From the NCBI RefSeq assembly GCF_000515235.1, contig NZ_KI911558.1:1607769-1671768 (forward strand): a stretch of 64,000 nucleotides of DNA, written 5' to 3'. Source of the DNA: Synechococcus sp. CC9616. GTDB taxonomy: Bacteria > Cyanobacteriota > Cyanobacteriia > PCC-6307 > Cyanobiaceae. Position numbers and translations under genes: made by a program. Positions 1 to 10,248 of this stretch are shown one piece after another. Below the pieces are notes generated by a model. The model had not been told where the DNA came from. It made no database searches and saw nothing but the letters and a program-made list of their open reading frames with translations. Each line of letters opens with the position of its first letter. The stretch's first letter is position 1.

Positions 1-1
1 C

Positions 2-241
2 CACAAGTTTGCGGTGATCGACAACAAAACTGTGATCACAGGCAGCTTCAACTGGTCACCCGCTGCCTCACACACCAACGACGAAACCCTGCTGGTGATC
101 CACTCACCCCAACTCGCCAAACACTTCACCCGTGAGATAGATCGCCTCTGGGACAGCGCTGAGCTGGGGATTACACCTCACATCCAACGCAAACTCGATC
201 GTCAACGGATCAAGTGCGGGGATGGGGTGGAGAGGGAATGA
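2..241 (+). CDS. Phospholipase D-like / nuclease family protein, C-terminal fragment (cut by window edge)
   Basis: Only the last 79 residues are in the window. The fragment opens inside an HKD signature, with HK at the first codons followed by FAVID and then GSFNWS. The first His of HxK would lie just outside the window. This is the catalytic motif of the phospholipase D superfamily. In short bacterial members with one such motif, the usual activity is a nuclease that works as a homodimer. The tail after GSFNWS is short, as expected when this is the protein's last domain. Nuclease versus lipase activity, and any signal peptide, cannot be judged without the N-terminus. Confidence 0.75.
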   Translation, partial: HKFAVIDNKTVITGSFNWSPAASHTNDETLLVIHSPQLAKHFTREIDRLWDSAELGITPHIQRKLDRQRIKCGDGVERE

Positions 242-370
242 GAGGGATTGAAGGCTAGAGTTAGAAGGCGTGAAGAGCACTAAGAATCATCGAAAGGGAT
301 TAAAAATTATCATCTTGCTTGAACTACTAACTATTAGGCTAATATAGACATACCGGCAGCCACATTAACA

Positions 371-1396
371 ATGAAAGAAATTTTGACCACAGAGCTGATC
401 CATTCAGACGAGCTAATCAGAGACATGAAGAAAGTAGTCGGCGACGATTTGACATTAAAAGTGTATATATCTCCCGGAAATGAATCACATACTGCTTGGG
501 ATGACGAAGCACAAAAAGACATCAAAACCAAGACTAAAGCCCCTGACGACTGGCAATACAATATTATCAGGAACGCATTTTCAAGAATAAATTCAGAGCT
601 AGGAGTTACGATCAAAGAGGTTTTCGAGGAAAGCGATTCTGACACTCAAGTCAAGCTGACAACGGTCCCAAATGCAGACGCAGTCAATGGTGAATGGATA
701 AGAAGCTGGGACAAAAGCGGCGTTACTGATATCTATCTTTCAATGACCTATCAATCTGGTCTTGATGGCTCTAAATATCCGGATGCTCATAAGAATCCTG
801 ATAAATACCAACATATTGATTGGGAAAGATCAGAGTGGAAAAAAATATTTGTTCATGAGCTAGGTCACCTTATAGGACTTGAGCATCCATGGGATAAAGA
901 AGATGGAGACTGGGCAGTTAAAAATTCAGACATTAAAACAGTTGATACAATTATGGGCTACGAAAGTTATGACTTAAATGGCAACATCATGGACTGGTTT
1001 CAGGAGATCGACTCAAAAGCACTCAGGGAAATCTGGGGGACAGCTGATTCTCCAATATCAATAGATAGTGCGGAAGATAAATCTATCAATAAACCATCAA
1101 AATTCAAGAAGAAATCAGTAGACAAAATCACCAATTTCAATCCTTCGACTGACACTCTAAAAATTGATGCTGACAGCTTTGGTATCGATAGCTCTGCCAC
1201 CTTTGCCGCTGGCAAAAACAAAAAAGTGGTCAAAAAGCAACTTGCAAAACAAGATTTTGACGTCCTCTATGACCAAAAGGCAGGTGGGCTTTACTTCAAC
1301 GAAAACGGCGCAGACAAAGGCTTTGGCGATGGCGGCATGATTGCCATCCTCAAAGGCGCTCCTGATCTGAGCTCAGGCCATTTGGCGTTCATTTGA
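371..1396 (+). CDS. Metzincin-type zinc metalloprotease with C-terminal domain typical of secreted cyanobacterial proteins
   Basis: 341 aa. Residues 162-172 read HELGHLIGLEH, the zinc-binding HExxHxxGxxH signature of metzincins (matrixin/serralysin type). The Met-turn is TIMGY at 193-197. There is no N-terminal signal peptide. The last ~105 residues form a separate domain (KITNFNPSTDTLKID ... GGLYFNENGADKGFGDGG ... LAFI) of the kind found at the C-termini of RTX-like, type I secreted proteins. Inferred role: an extracellular protease exported by a type I system. No RTX nonapeptides are visible, unlike true serralysins. The gene is AT-rich relative to its neighbours, suggesting an island or transferred gene. 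ATG start at 371; no operon partner is evident. Confidence 0.8.
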   Translation: MKEILTTELIHSDELIRDMKKVVGDDLTLKVYISPGNESHTAWDDEAQKDIKTKTKAPDDWQYNIIRNAFSRINSELGVTIKEVFEESDSDTQVKLTTVPNADAVNGEWIRSWDKSGVTDIYLSMTYQSGLDGSKYPDAHKNPDKYQHIDWERSEWKKIFVHELGHLIGLEHPWDKEDGDWAVKNSDIKTVDTIMGYESYDLNGNIMDWFQEIDSKALREIWGTADSPISIDSAEDKSINKPSKFKKKSVDKITNFNPSTDTLKIDADSFGIDSSATFAAGKNKKVVKKQLAKQDFDVLYDQKAGGLYFNENGADKGFGDGGMIAILKGAPDLSSGHLAFI

Positions 1397-1441
1397 TCCC
1401 CGCAGCCGAAGAACCCTTGCTGATCGGGTCAGAATGCCGCC

Positions 1442-1849
1442 ATGAACAAGACTGTCCTTTCACCAGCGCTGCTGCTGTTGTTTGCTCTGGCCCTGCCAGC
1501 AGGGGCTGCTGAAAAATACGTTTCCTGGCCCAGCAAAAATGAGCTGCGTCAGATCCAGATCGATGCCTTCAGCTGTTCACGGGAAAATTCCGAGTCGACC
1601 TGTCAGAGCGCAAGGCGCAAGGCGGACGGCCTGATGGATCATCCACGGCTGCCGGGCGTTTGTAAGGACGTGCTCTGGAAGCTGATGGAGACGGCGAAGG
1701 TGGCCCCTGCCAACACCTACAAACGGCGCGACGAGATTGATCAACCCGCCAGGCGACTTACGACCATCTGTGCAGAACCGATCAAGAAGAAAGATCCCAA
1801 GAAACAGGGTGGCCCCCAGCCCAACAATGGACTTGGCTTCGGGGCCTGA
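1442..1849 (+). CDS. Conserved exported protein of unknown function
   Basis: 135 aa. It opens with a clear Sec signal peptide (MNKTVLSPALLLLFALALPAGAA, cleavage after about residue 23). The mature part is polar and has four Cys (SCSR, TCQS, VCKD, ICAE), which could form two disulfides in the periplasm. The C-terminus is a Lys/Pro/Gly-rich tail. I do not recognise an assigned family. It ends shortly before the convergent gene at 1866. The ATG start is set by the signal peptide. Confidence 0.6.
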   Translation: MNKTVLSPALLLLFALALPAGAAEKYVSWPSKNELRQIQIDAFSCSRENSESTCQSARRKADGLMDHPRLPGVCKDVLWKLMETAKVAPANTYKRRDEIDQPARRLTTICAEPIKKKDPKKQGGPQPNNGLGFGA

Positions 1850-1865
1850 TTCTGAGGTGTAATCC

Positions 1866-2105
1866 TTAGTCGAAATCGAAGCTGAACCGCTGTCCCTGCA
1901 TCAGTCGGCCCACCTCGCCACGAATCTCCTCAAGCAGGGCACCGCTGACTTCAGGATGCTTCTTGATTTCATCAACAAAACTCTGAACATCAGCCGCCGT
2001 CAGGCCGTGGCTGGAGATCTTCTCGTTCACCTTGGACCGGAAGCTCTCCAGTAGAGCTTTCTGGTCATCGTTGAGGGGCTGGGCACTTGGATGTTTGATT
2101 TCCAT
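1866..2105 (-). CDS. Small conserved hypothetical protein (79 aa)
   Basis: The reading frame is open further upstream, but the part that looks like protein starts at the ATG at 2105. Upstream residues are an Arg/Cys/Pro-rich shadow of neighbouring genes. The product is a charged, mostly helical 79-residue protein (QPLNDDQKALLESFRSKVNE ... PEVSGALLEEIRGEVGRL). It has no signal peptide or membrane segment. It lies 28 bp downstream of the exported-protein gene at 2134 on the same strand and may be co-transcribed with it. Function unknown. Confidence 0.55.
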   Translation of the reverse strand: MEIKHPSAQPLNDDQKALLESFRSKVNEKISSHGLTAADVQSFVDEIKKHPEVSGALLEEIRGEVGRLMQGQRFSFDFD

Positions 2106-2133
2106 CTGGGAGGAGAAAGGAAAAAGAGATTGG

Positions 2134-2496
2134 TCAGCGGGACACTGCTTCATCACCAAACATCTGGAGCAGCGTCTCAGAGGTGGAGAGCATCTCTCCC
2201 ATGCTGAGTTCGCTCTCCTGGCCGGCGATGTCGTTAGCCAGCTCACACACGGAGGAGGAGCGACCCGCAGCATCGCAGCTGTTGGACAATCGCACCATGG
2301 CATTGGACAGCTTGCCGCGCAGGCATTCCTCCGATCCGCCCTCACCGATCACCGCTTCAGCGGCCTTGACTGCTCCGGCGGAGGCCTCCGGATATGGGTC
2401 GGCCCGTTTCCAGGCCGGAGAAGCAAGAGCTGGAGTCGGCCAGAACATCAAGCCCTGGAATCCAGCCAGGAACAGCAGCAGCAGCGATCGGTGCAT
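2134..2496 (-). CDS. Small exported Cys-containing protein of unknown function
   Basis: 120 aa from the ATG at 2496, chosen because it places a signal peptide at the N-terminus (MHRSLLLLFLAGF...PALA, cleavage near ALAS). An upstream in-frame ATG at 2562 would disrupt this. The mature region has three Cys (EECLRG, SCDAAG, VCELAND) and an acidic helical C-terminus. It resembles small periplasmic picocyanobacterial proteins of unknown role. It is divergent from the phosphoglucomutase gene at 2604 and followed by the 79-aa gene at 2105. Confidence 0.55.
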   Translation of the reverse strand: MHRSLLLLFLAGFQGLMFWPTPALASPAWKRADPYPEASAGAVKAAEAVIGEGGSEECLRGKLSNAMVRLSNSCDAAGRSSSVCELANDIAGQESELSMGEMLSTSETLLQMFGDEAVSR

Positions 2497-2513
2497 ACCA
2501 GAGCCGGAAATGA

Positions 2514-4262
<1,749 letters not shown>

Positions 4263-4643
4263 TCGAGTTCATGATTGGATGAGCTGGCTATCTAGACCTA
4301 GAGAAACATTTGGCAATTTGCAAAATGAGTCTTCCCTTTAAGAGAGTGGAGAAACTTATTGATGACTCACCAGTAAGATGATGGCAGCCAACAAACACAG
4401 AGTCAGCAAAGCGTAGCAACAGATACCCTTGACTTGGAGCCGCCGGACTACAAAAAGATCAGTACTTGAATATTTTTATGTCGAAGCACCAAGCAAAACG
4501 AAGCCACACAAAAAGCAATTCATAAACTTATATGCTATGCAGCACATCCTCACTAAGCACTTCCCAAAAAGCCTTCATCTCAATATTCAAAATCTAAAAA
4601 CCTCGTAGAATTACAAACAGAATAAATCTCACTCAGTTCCTAC
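4263..4643. other. AT-rich intergenic region, no gene seen
   Basis: 381 bp between pgm and the orphan gene at 4644. It is clearly AT-richer than the flanking core genes. I see no ORF of credible length, RNA signature or strong inverted repeat. It probably marks the left edge of an acquired segment and may hold the promoter of the 593-aa gene. Confidence 0.4.
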
Positions 4644-6425
4644 ATGACTCTTATACGACCGGACAATGTCCCCCCCCACGTTTGGAATGAATTTCGTCAA
4701 AACGGGAGACCTGACGCTCCGACACCTTCGCCCGGCCAGAGAGGACCAGATATGTGCGGTGGGCATGCAGACAGGCATAACAATAAATATCTCATTGGAC
4801 CAATTAATAGCTCAATAACAGGCCATGAATATTTAGCTACTGTTACAGTAAAAAATCGCAGTAGGGAACAAGGAGGCCGTCATACTGTTAACCGTTGCAA
4901 TGCAAGATTTCGTGGATCATGGAACGAAAGATTTGCCAGCCGAGTCAGGGTTCAATTCGAAGCTCTTCCGAGGCACGGTTTTAACAACAATCTATTGAAT
5001 AGATCCGTCCAAACGCGACAATTCGAGCTCATCAATAGGCACAATTATCGCAATTGGGGATCTGCGCGTCCAACCAATTGGATTCGGGTACCACGACCCA
5101 TGCAAATTCCAGGTAGCCCTCGTCAGTCGAGAATGTGGCCAAGAAATTCTTATGTCATCAATAGCACTCAAAGGGGAGATATTTACAATCTACGGAATCG
5201 TTACCTTCACAACACAATTAATTTCCTGGGAGCTCGACGAGTCCAAATTCGTTTCAACTTACCTAACAATAACAAGTTGCAACCCCTTAGACAGCTTGAC
5301 ATGAGATATTTTCGCGACAACTTTACGCAACATTTTGGATATACTACGGTACGGAATTTCTCAGAAGAAAGGACCAATTATGTTTATGACGAAGATGCCC
5401 AGATAGCAACCGGGCAGGGCCTCTGGCATTTTGTTCATCACAACAACCTGCCTGAGAACCACTTTCAAACGCGCACCAACAACAGTAATAAGCAACTGAG
5501 AGGTTTTAGTCGCATTTCACACGATGGTTTTGATATCCCCAACCAGAGCTTAAATGCACTGAATCATGCAACACATAATTCTTCTGAACAACCTACTCAC
5601 ACGTGGCTAACTTATATTTTGGCACCCGAGTCTGGCAAATATACATTTTCGTATCTCAACGCCAGCCAAAATAGAAATGTCAATGATGAATTCCAATTTT
5701 ATAAAATCAGCGCATCGCCGGAAGAAACGGGTGAGAAAGCGAGTTTAATCGAATCTTTTCCAGTCAAACTTGAGAAAGACGATATTGTGATGGCTTATGG
5801 GCAACATAGTGATCCAATTAAACCGTTGGGCTGGCAAATATCAGATAAAAATAGAGCCAACTCTAGTGGAACAAACAACGCCACCGAGGTCCCGGCATCG
5901 GCGATGTTTTTATCTTCTCAAGCCGCAATCCTTTCCAAGGGAATTGATGAAATCAATGCTGAAGGCTCCGACAATACAGCGACTTTTCAAATCTTCTCAA
6001 CTCGACCTACTTCAGACCAATCTTACCAAGTTCGCGATGCCCTAAATATCCAGCCTCCCGAAAATAAAAATCTAGCCTTTAACCCAACGGCCTTTGCTCC
6101 CGATGAGGATGGTCCACAAAGTACCCACATCTTTCATGACTATCGAATCAAACCAGAGGAACGTATTGAATTCAAGACTCTTGATCTAGGCGTTCCAGAC
6201 ATTGAGTTGCCAACTAATATTTATGCCGCAGATTTCAAAGTTGGCGTACTACAGGATCTCTATGCAGAACGGCAATCAGGCAACGCTTCAAATGAATACG
6301 AATCAATCAGGATAAACCTTGATGATTCATTCTTTGCAGGAAGAAATATGATATCAGAGCAAAACAACTACGACATACCCATCATCGATTCAGCTCCATT
6401 CTTATCACTTTCTCATTCAAGTTAA
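4644..6425 (+). CDS. 593-aa orphan protein, Asn/Arg-rich N-terminal half
   Basis: I do not recognise this protein. The first ~300 residues are unusually rich in Asn, Arg and His (for example RFNLPNNNKLQPL and SNKQLRGFSR), with several Trp and Tyr and only two Cys. From about residue 320 the composition changes to a more ordinary acidic protein with beta-type segments (APESGKYTFSYLNAS, DEFQFYKISASPEETGEKAS). It has no signal peptide and no transmembrane segment. Base composition is AT-rich compared with pgm and the efflux genes on either side, consistent with horizontal transfer. It could be a structural, surface or bacteriocin-like protein, but nothing in the sequence proves this. The ATG at 4644 is the first in frame. 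Confidence 0.6.
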   Translation: MTLIRPDNVPPHVWNEFRQNGRPDAPTPSPGQRGPDMCGGHADRHNNKYLIGPINSSITGHEYLATVTVKNRSREQGGRHTVNRCNARFRGSWNERFASRVRVQFEALPRHGFNNNLLNRSVQTRQFELINRHNYRNWGSARPTNWIRVPRPMQIPGSPRQSRMWPRNSYVINSTQRGDIYNLRNRYLHNTINFLGARRVQIRFNLPNNNKLQPLRQLDMRYFRDNFTQHFGYTTVRNFSEERTNYVYDEDAQIATGQGLWHFVHHNNLPENHFQTRTNNSNKQLRGFSRISHDGFDIPNQSLNALNHATHNSSEQPTHTWLTYILAPESGKYTFSYLNASQNRNVNDEFQFYKISASPEETGEKASLIESFPVKLEKDDIVMAYGQHSDPIKPLGWQISDKNRANSSGTNNATEVPASAMFLSSQAAILSKGIDEINAEGSDNTATFQIFSTRPTSDQSYQVRDALNIQPPENKNLAFNPTAFAPDEDGPQSTHIFHDYRIKPEERIEFKTLDLGVPDIELPTNIYAADFKVGVLQDLYAERQSGNASNEYESIRINLDDSFFAGRNMISEQNNYDIPIIDSAPFLSLSHSS

Positions 6426-6484
6426 TAGTTTCAGAATCGGTCCATAAAGACTTTTTCTGGCATTTGGCGTGAATAACCCAACCC

Positions 6485-6790
6485 TCAGCGACGACGGCTG
6501 CCGCGGTGGGGGTTGTAGCGCTTGTAAGCGTCGTCGGTGGTTTCTTCCTGCAACTGCCGCATCGATTCAATCGAGAAGCCGGCAAGGCCGCCCGAAGCGA
6601 TCACCATGATCACAAAAAGACGGGTGCGCTGATCAGGGATTTCAGCGGGACTGTTCTTGATCAACACCGTGATGAAAAAGGCCACTGCGGCCCCAATCAC
6701 ACTGCCGATGGCAATGGCCGCAAGAACACGCGCCCCACTGAACGGCTTGGCTTGATTGACCTCTGGATTCCGTGATGGCGTTGGATCCAT
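6485..6790 (-). CDS. Small conserved membrane protein downstream of the RND pump
   Basis: 101 aa with two predicted transmembrane helices (VLAAIAIGSVIGAAVAFFI and LFVIMVIASGGLAGF) and a basic C-terminal tail (YNPHRGSRRR). Its ATG shares one base with the stop of the RND transporter (TAATG), so the two are translationally coupled. This makes it the third gene of the efflux operon. It is not a recognised RND accessory subunit. A link to the pump is inferred from coupling only. Confidence 0.6.
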   Translation of the reverse strand: MDPTPSRNPEVNQAKPFSGARVLAAIAIGSVIGAAVAFFITVLIKNSPAEIPDQRTRLFVIMVIASGGLAGFSIESMRQLQEETTDDAYKRYNPHRGSRRR

Positions 6791-9700
6791 TAGCTGGGCT
6801 GGGGCGTGGGTTGGAGATCACTGGATCCTCCTTCTCCTCCCTCCGGAGGCTTGGCATCCGCCTGACCCAACAAACTCTTCATCACCACGAAGAAAACCGG
6901 CACCACAAGGGTGGAGAGGAACGTGGCCACGAGCAATCCGCCAAACACCACAAGACCCAGGGAAGCCTGGCTCTGAGCTCCAGCACCGCTTGCGAGCATC
7001 AAGGGGAGGAAGCCCGTCAGCGAGGAGATCGACGTCATCAGGATCGGGCGAAGTCGGGACTTCGCAGCAAAACGAGCGGCATCGATTGCCCCCATGCCTT
7101 TACCCATTTGCTGATTGGCCAGGTCGACAATCAAGATGGCGTTTCCTCCCGCCAGACCGATCAACATCACCAGACCCACCTGGGCATAGATGTTGAGAAC
7201 CTGGCCGGCACCGCCGAGGAATACCAGGGCACCCAACAGAGCCGTCGGCACCGTCAGCAAAATGATGATCGGGTCGGTATAGCTCTCATACTGAGCGGAA
7301 AGCACCAGGAACACCGCCAAAATGCCGAGGGCGAAGATCACAACAGCCAGGGATCCTGCCTTGACTTCCTCGCGGGAGATGCCGGTCCAATCGAAACCGA
7401 GTCCCTGGAACTTTCCGTCTTCAAAGGTCTGCTTCATGGCCGTAATCGCCTGACCAGAGCTCCGACCAGGAGCCGGACTTCCTTCCACCTTGATCGAACG
7501 GAACAGGTTGAAGTGCGGAATCACACTGGGACCATTGATCGGCTTGATCGTGAAGAATTCCGATAACGGAATCTGTTCTCCGTCGTTGTTGGAGACATAG
7601 CTGGATGTGAGCTGCTGGGGCTTGGATCGGTTGATGTCATCCGACTGGACATACACCCGGCGAACCTTTCCCTCCTGGAAGGTGTCGTTCACATAGGCAC
7701 CACCAAAGTTGACACTGAAAGCTGACATCGCACTGCCGTAATCCACTCCCAACGACGCCATCGTTTCGCGATCAACGGTGATCTCGTACTGGGGCGATTC
7801 AGGTGCGAAAAGGGTATAAACACGATTCAAGAGAGGATTCGCATTACTGTCTTGAATGATTTTTCCGGCCGAGCCAAAGAAATCAGACAGGGAATAAGCA
7901 CCACTGCTGCGATCAAGAAGCTGGAATTCAAAACCTGCTCCAGTTCCATAACCGGGAATGGACGGCGGCTCAACGACGATCACACGACCGGCATCAATCT
8001 GGTCGTAGAACTTTTTGTTCAACCGTTCAACAATGGCCGCAAGAGATTGCTCTTTTTTCGTCCTCTCATCCCAGTGTTTGGTTCCGAAGAAGAACAGGCC
8101 TTTGTTGGGAGCGTTACCGTCAAGGCTGGCGCCACTGAACAGAGCAGCAGAGGCAATATCAGGCTCTGATCTCAGGATTTCGGCAACCTTTCGATTGATT
8201 TCAAGGGTTTTTTCGTTGGACACACCCTCAGGTGCCTGAACAAAACCAACAGAGAAGCCCTGGTCTTCAATCGGCACAAAGCCAGCAGGAACACGGGTGA
8301 AGGCGAAACCCGTGAGAAGAATGCCCACCGCCAAAATACCCATGACGACAGGACGGGCCTTCAATGCCATGTCGAGGATGCTCGAATAGCGGCTTTCAAA
8401 TCCGCCATAGAAACGGTTGAACCCGGAGAAGATGACAGGGACAAACCAGCCCACAACCAAGCCGATCCCTGCAAACAACACCACCGGAATAGGATTGGAA
8501 AAGAGCACACCTGTGGTGATCAAGCCCACCACAGCACCTCCAACGGCAAACGGCAACCTGAGAGGAAGTCGGGTGACTTTTGAAGCCACAAAACCAACGA
8601 TGCCGCCAATGATCGTGGGGATCAGCGCTTGCGCTGCTCCGTTACCAGCACTAAGCAAGCCGTAAATGAAACCGAGGGTGACACCGGCGACGGCATACTG
8701 ATTGCGATTGAGTTCTTTGGTTTCTCTCGAGAGCAACAATGCCGACAGCATCGGCGAGAACGTGAGCGCGTTGAAGGTTGAGATGCTGATTGAGAACAGA
8801 ATCGTGGCAGCGAACTGCTTGTAAATCGTTCCCGTAGCGCCTGGGAAGAACAACACGGGGATGAACACGGCCATCTTCACCAAAGAGGTGGCGATCACAG
8901 CGCTGAACAATTCGTCCATGGTTTCCATGGCCGCCTGAACTGCCGTTCGGCCCTCCTCTCTCTTGGCAGAGGTGTCCTCGACAACAGTGATGGCGTCATC
9001 CACCACCAAACCTGTGGCAAGTACCAGGCCGAACAGGGTGAGCTGATTCAACGAGAAACCGAAGGCCAACACCAGGCCAAACGTGCCGATCAGCGCAACT
9101 GGGATTGCGATCGCAGGAACCAACGTTGCTTTCCAGTTCTGAAGAAAGAGGAACAAGATCAACACCACCAGGATCACAGCGTCCCTAAGGGAATTGGTCA
9201 CACCCTTGATCGATTGATTAATGAAGTCGGTGACATCGAAGATTTTCTCAACTTCCAAACCAACGGGAAGTGTTTTTTCGAAGTCGCTGATCACATCCTT
9301 CACGCCATCGGAGACGACAATGGCGTTACTACCAGTGAGCTGATAGATCGCAACACCAACAGCGGGATTCCCACGAAGATCGATCGCATCAACTCCATAC
9401 ACTTCACCACCGAGGCTCACTCTTCCAACGTCTTTAAGCCGGATCAGACCACCATCATCCGTCGTTTTGAGAATGATGTTCTCAAATTCTTTCTCAGAAG
9501 TCAGTCGACCCTGGAGCTGAACAGTGAAGGTAAATTCCTGGCCTTTCGGAGCTGGAGCACCACCAATCTTTCCAGCTGGAACAAGACGGTTTTGACTGCG
9601 CAATTGCGTGACCACATCATTCGCGGTGATGCCGTTAGCAGCCAACTTCTCAGGATCCAACCAGAGGCGGAAAGCGATTTTGCGGTTGCCGAAGTAAACC

Positions 9701-10239
9701 ACTTCACCAACACCTTGCACCCGCTTGATATTATCTGTAAGGTTCTTATCAAGATATCCACTAATTGTTTCAACGCTGTATTCAGTCTGCGAAGGATCTT
9801 TGTTAATGAAGTTGTAAACCAACAGGGCTGAGGTCGACGATTTGTTGACCGTGACACCCGATTTACGAACTTCCTCAGGCAGCTGGGGTTCAGCCAGAGC
9901 AACCCGGTTCTGAACATTCACCTGATTGATGTTGGCGTCCGTGCCGCTGTTGAACGACACGCGAATGGAACTCACGCCATCGGCTGAACTGTTGGAGGTG
10001 ATGTAATCCATTTCCTCCACACCGTTGATCTGCTGCTCAAGCACTGAGGTGACACCCTGCTCAACAGAAACGGCATCAGCTCCCACATAGGTGGCTTGAA
10101 CCTTCACCGTTGGTGGAGCGATATCAGGGAGGTTCTCAATTGGCAGGATTGGAATAGCGATCAAGCCAACGATCACAATCAGCAGACTGCAGACCGTGCT
10201 GAGGACCGGCCTGGTAATGAAGTTATTGGAAGCAGACAT
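6790..10239 (-). CDS. RND efflux transporter (AcrB/MexB-like, HAE1 type)
   Basis: 1149 aa inner-membrane pump. It opens with MSASNNFITRPVLSTVCSLL, the usual HAE1 N-terminus, and has two repeats of transmembrane bundle plus large periplasmic loop. The proton-relay motif GLVVDDAITVVED is present, as is the second-half motif LVMLIGLAGGNAILIVDLA. It is ~100 residues longer than E. coli AcrB because of an extra hydrophobic stretch (around residues 510-600, GVTLGFIYGLLSAGNGAAQALIP...) between the two halves. It exports hydrophobic or amphiphilic compounds with the adjacent membrane fusion protein; the TolC-family protein at 44356-46140 is a possible outer membrane partner. It is 9 bp downstream of the fusion protein gene. 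Confidence 0.9.
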   Translation of the reverse strand: MSASNNFITRPVLSTVCSLLIVIVGLIAIPILPIENLPDIAPPTVKVQATYVGADAVSVEQGVTSVLEQQINGVEEMDYITSNSSADGVSSIRVSFNSGTDANINQVNVQNRVALAEPQLPEEVRKSGVTVNKSSTSALLVYNFINKDPSQTEYSVETISGYLDKNLTDNIKRVQGVGEVVYFGNRKIAFRLWLDPEKLAANGITANDVVTQLRSQNRLVPAGKIGGAPAPKGQEFTFTVQLQGRLTSEKEFENIILKTTDDGGLIRLKDVGRVSLGGEVYGVDAIDLRGNPAVGVAIYQLTGSNAIVVSDGVKDVISDFEKTLPVGLEVEKIFDVTDFINQSIKGVTNSLRDAVILVVLILFLFLQNWKATLVPAIAIPVALIGTFGLVLAFGFSLNQLTLFGLVLATGLVVDDAITVVEDTSAKREEGRTAVQAAMETMDELFSAVIATSLVKMAVFIPVLFFPGATGTIYKQFAATILFSISISTFNALTFSPMLSALLLSRETKELNRNQYAVAGVTLGFIYGLLSAGNGAAQALIPTIIGGIVGFVASKVTRLPLRLPFAVGGAVVGLITTGVLFSNPIPVVLFAGIGLVVGWFVPVIFSGFNRFYGGFESRYSSILDMALKARPVVMGILAVGILLTGFAFTRVPAGFVPIEDQGFSVGFVQAPEGVSNEKTLEINRKVAEILRSEPDIASAALFSGASLDGNAPNKGLFFFGTKHWDERTKKEQSLAAIVERLNKKFYDQIDAGRVIVVEPPSIPGYGTGAGFEFQLLDRSSGAYSLSDFFGSAGKIIQDSNANPLLNRVYTLFAPESPQYEITVDRETMASLGVDYGSAMSAFSVNFGGAYVNDTFQEGKVRRVYVQSDDINRSKPQQLTSSYVSNNDGEQIPLSEFFTIKPINGPSVIPHFNLFRSIKVEGSPAPGRSSGQAITAMKQTFEDGKFQGLGFDWTGISREEVKAGSLAVVIFALGILAVFLVLSAQYESYTDPIIILLTVPTALLGALVFLGGAGQVLNIYAQVGLVMLIGLAGGNAILIVDLANQQMGKGMGAIDAARFAAKSRLRPILMTSISSLTGFLPLMLASGAGAQSQASLGLVVFGGLLVATFLSTLVVPVFFVVMKSLLGQADAKPPEGGEGGSSDLQPTPQPS

Positions 10240-10248
10240 CGATCAACC

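Noticed and set aside
6772-7566. 264-aa open frame on the plus strand
   Set aside because: It lies antisense within the RND transporter coding region, is rich in His/Gln/Arg and has no family features; a shadow frame.
9214-9831. 205-aa plus frame
   Set aside because: Antisense to the RND transporter; no conserved motif.
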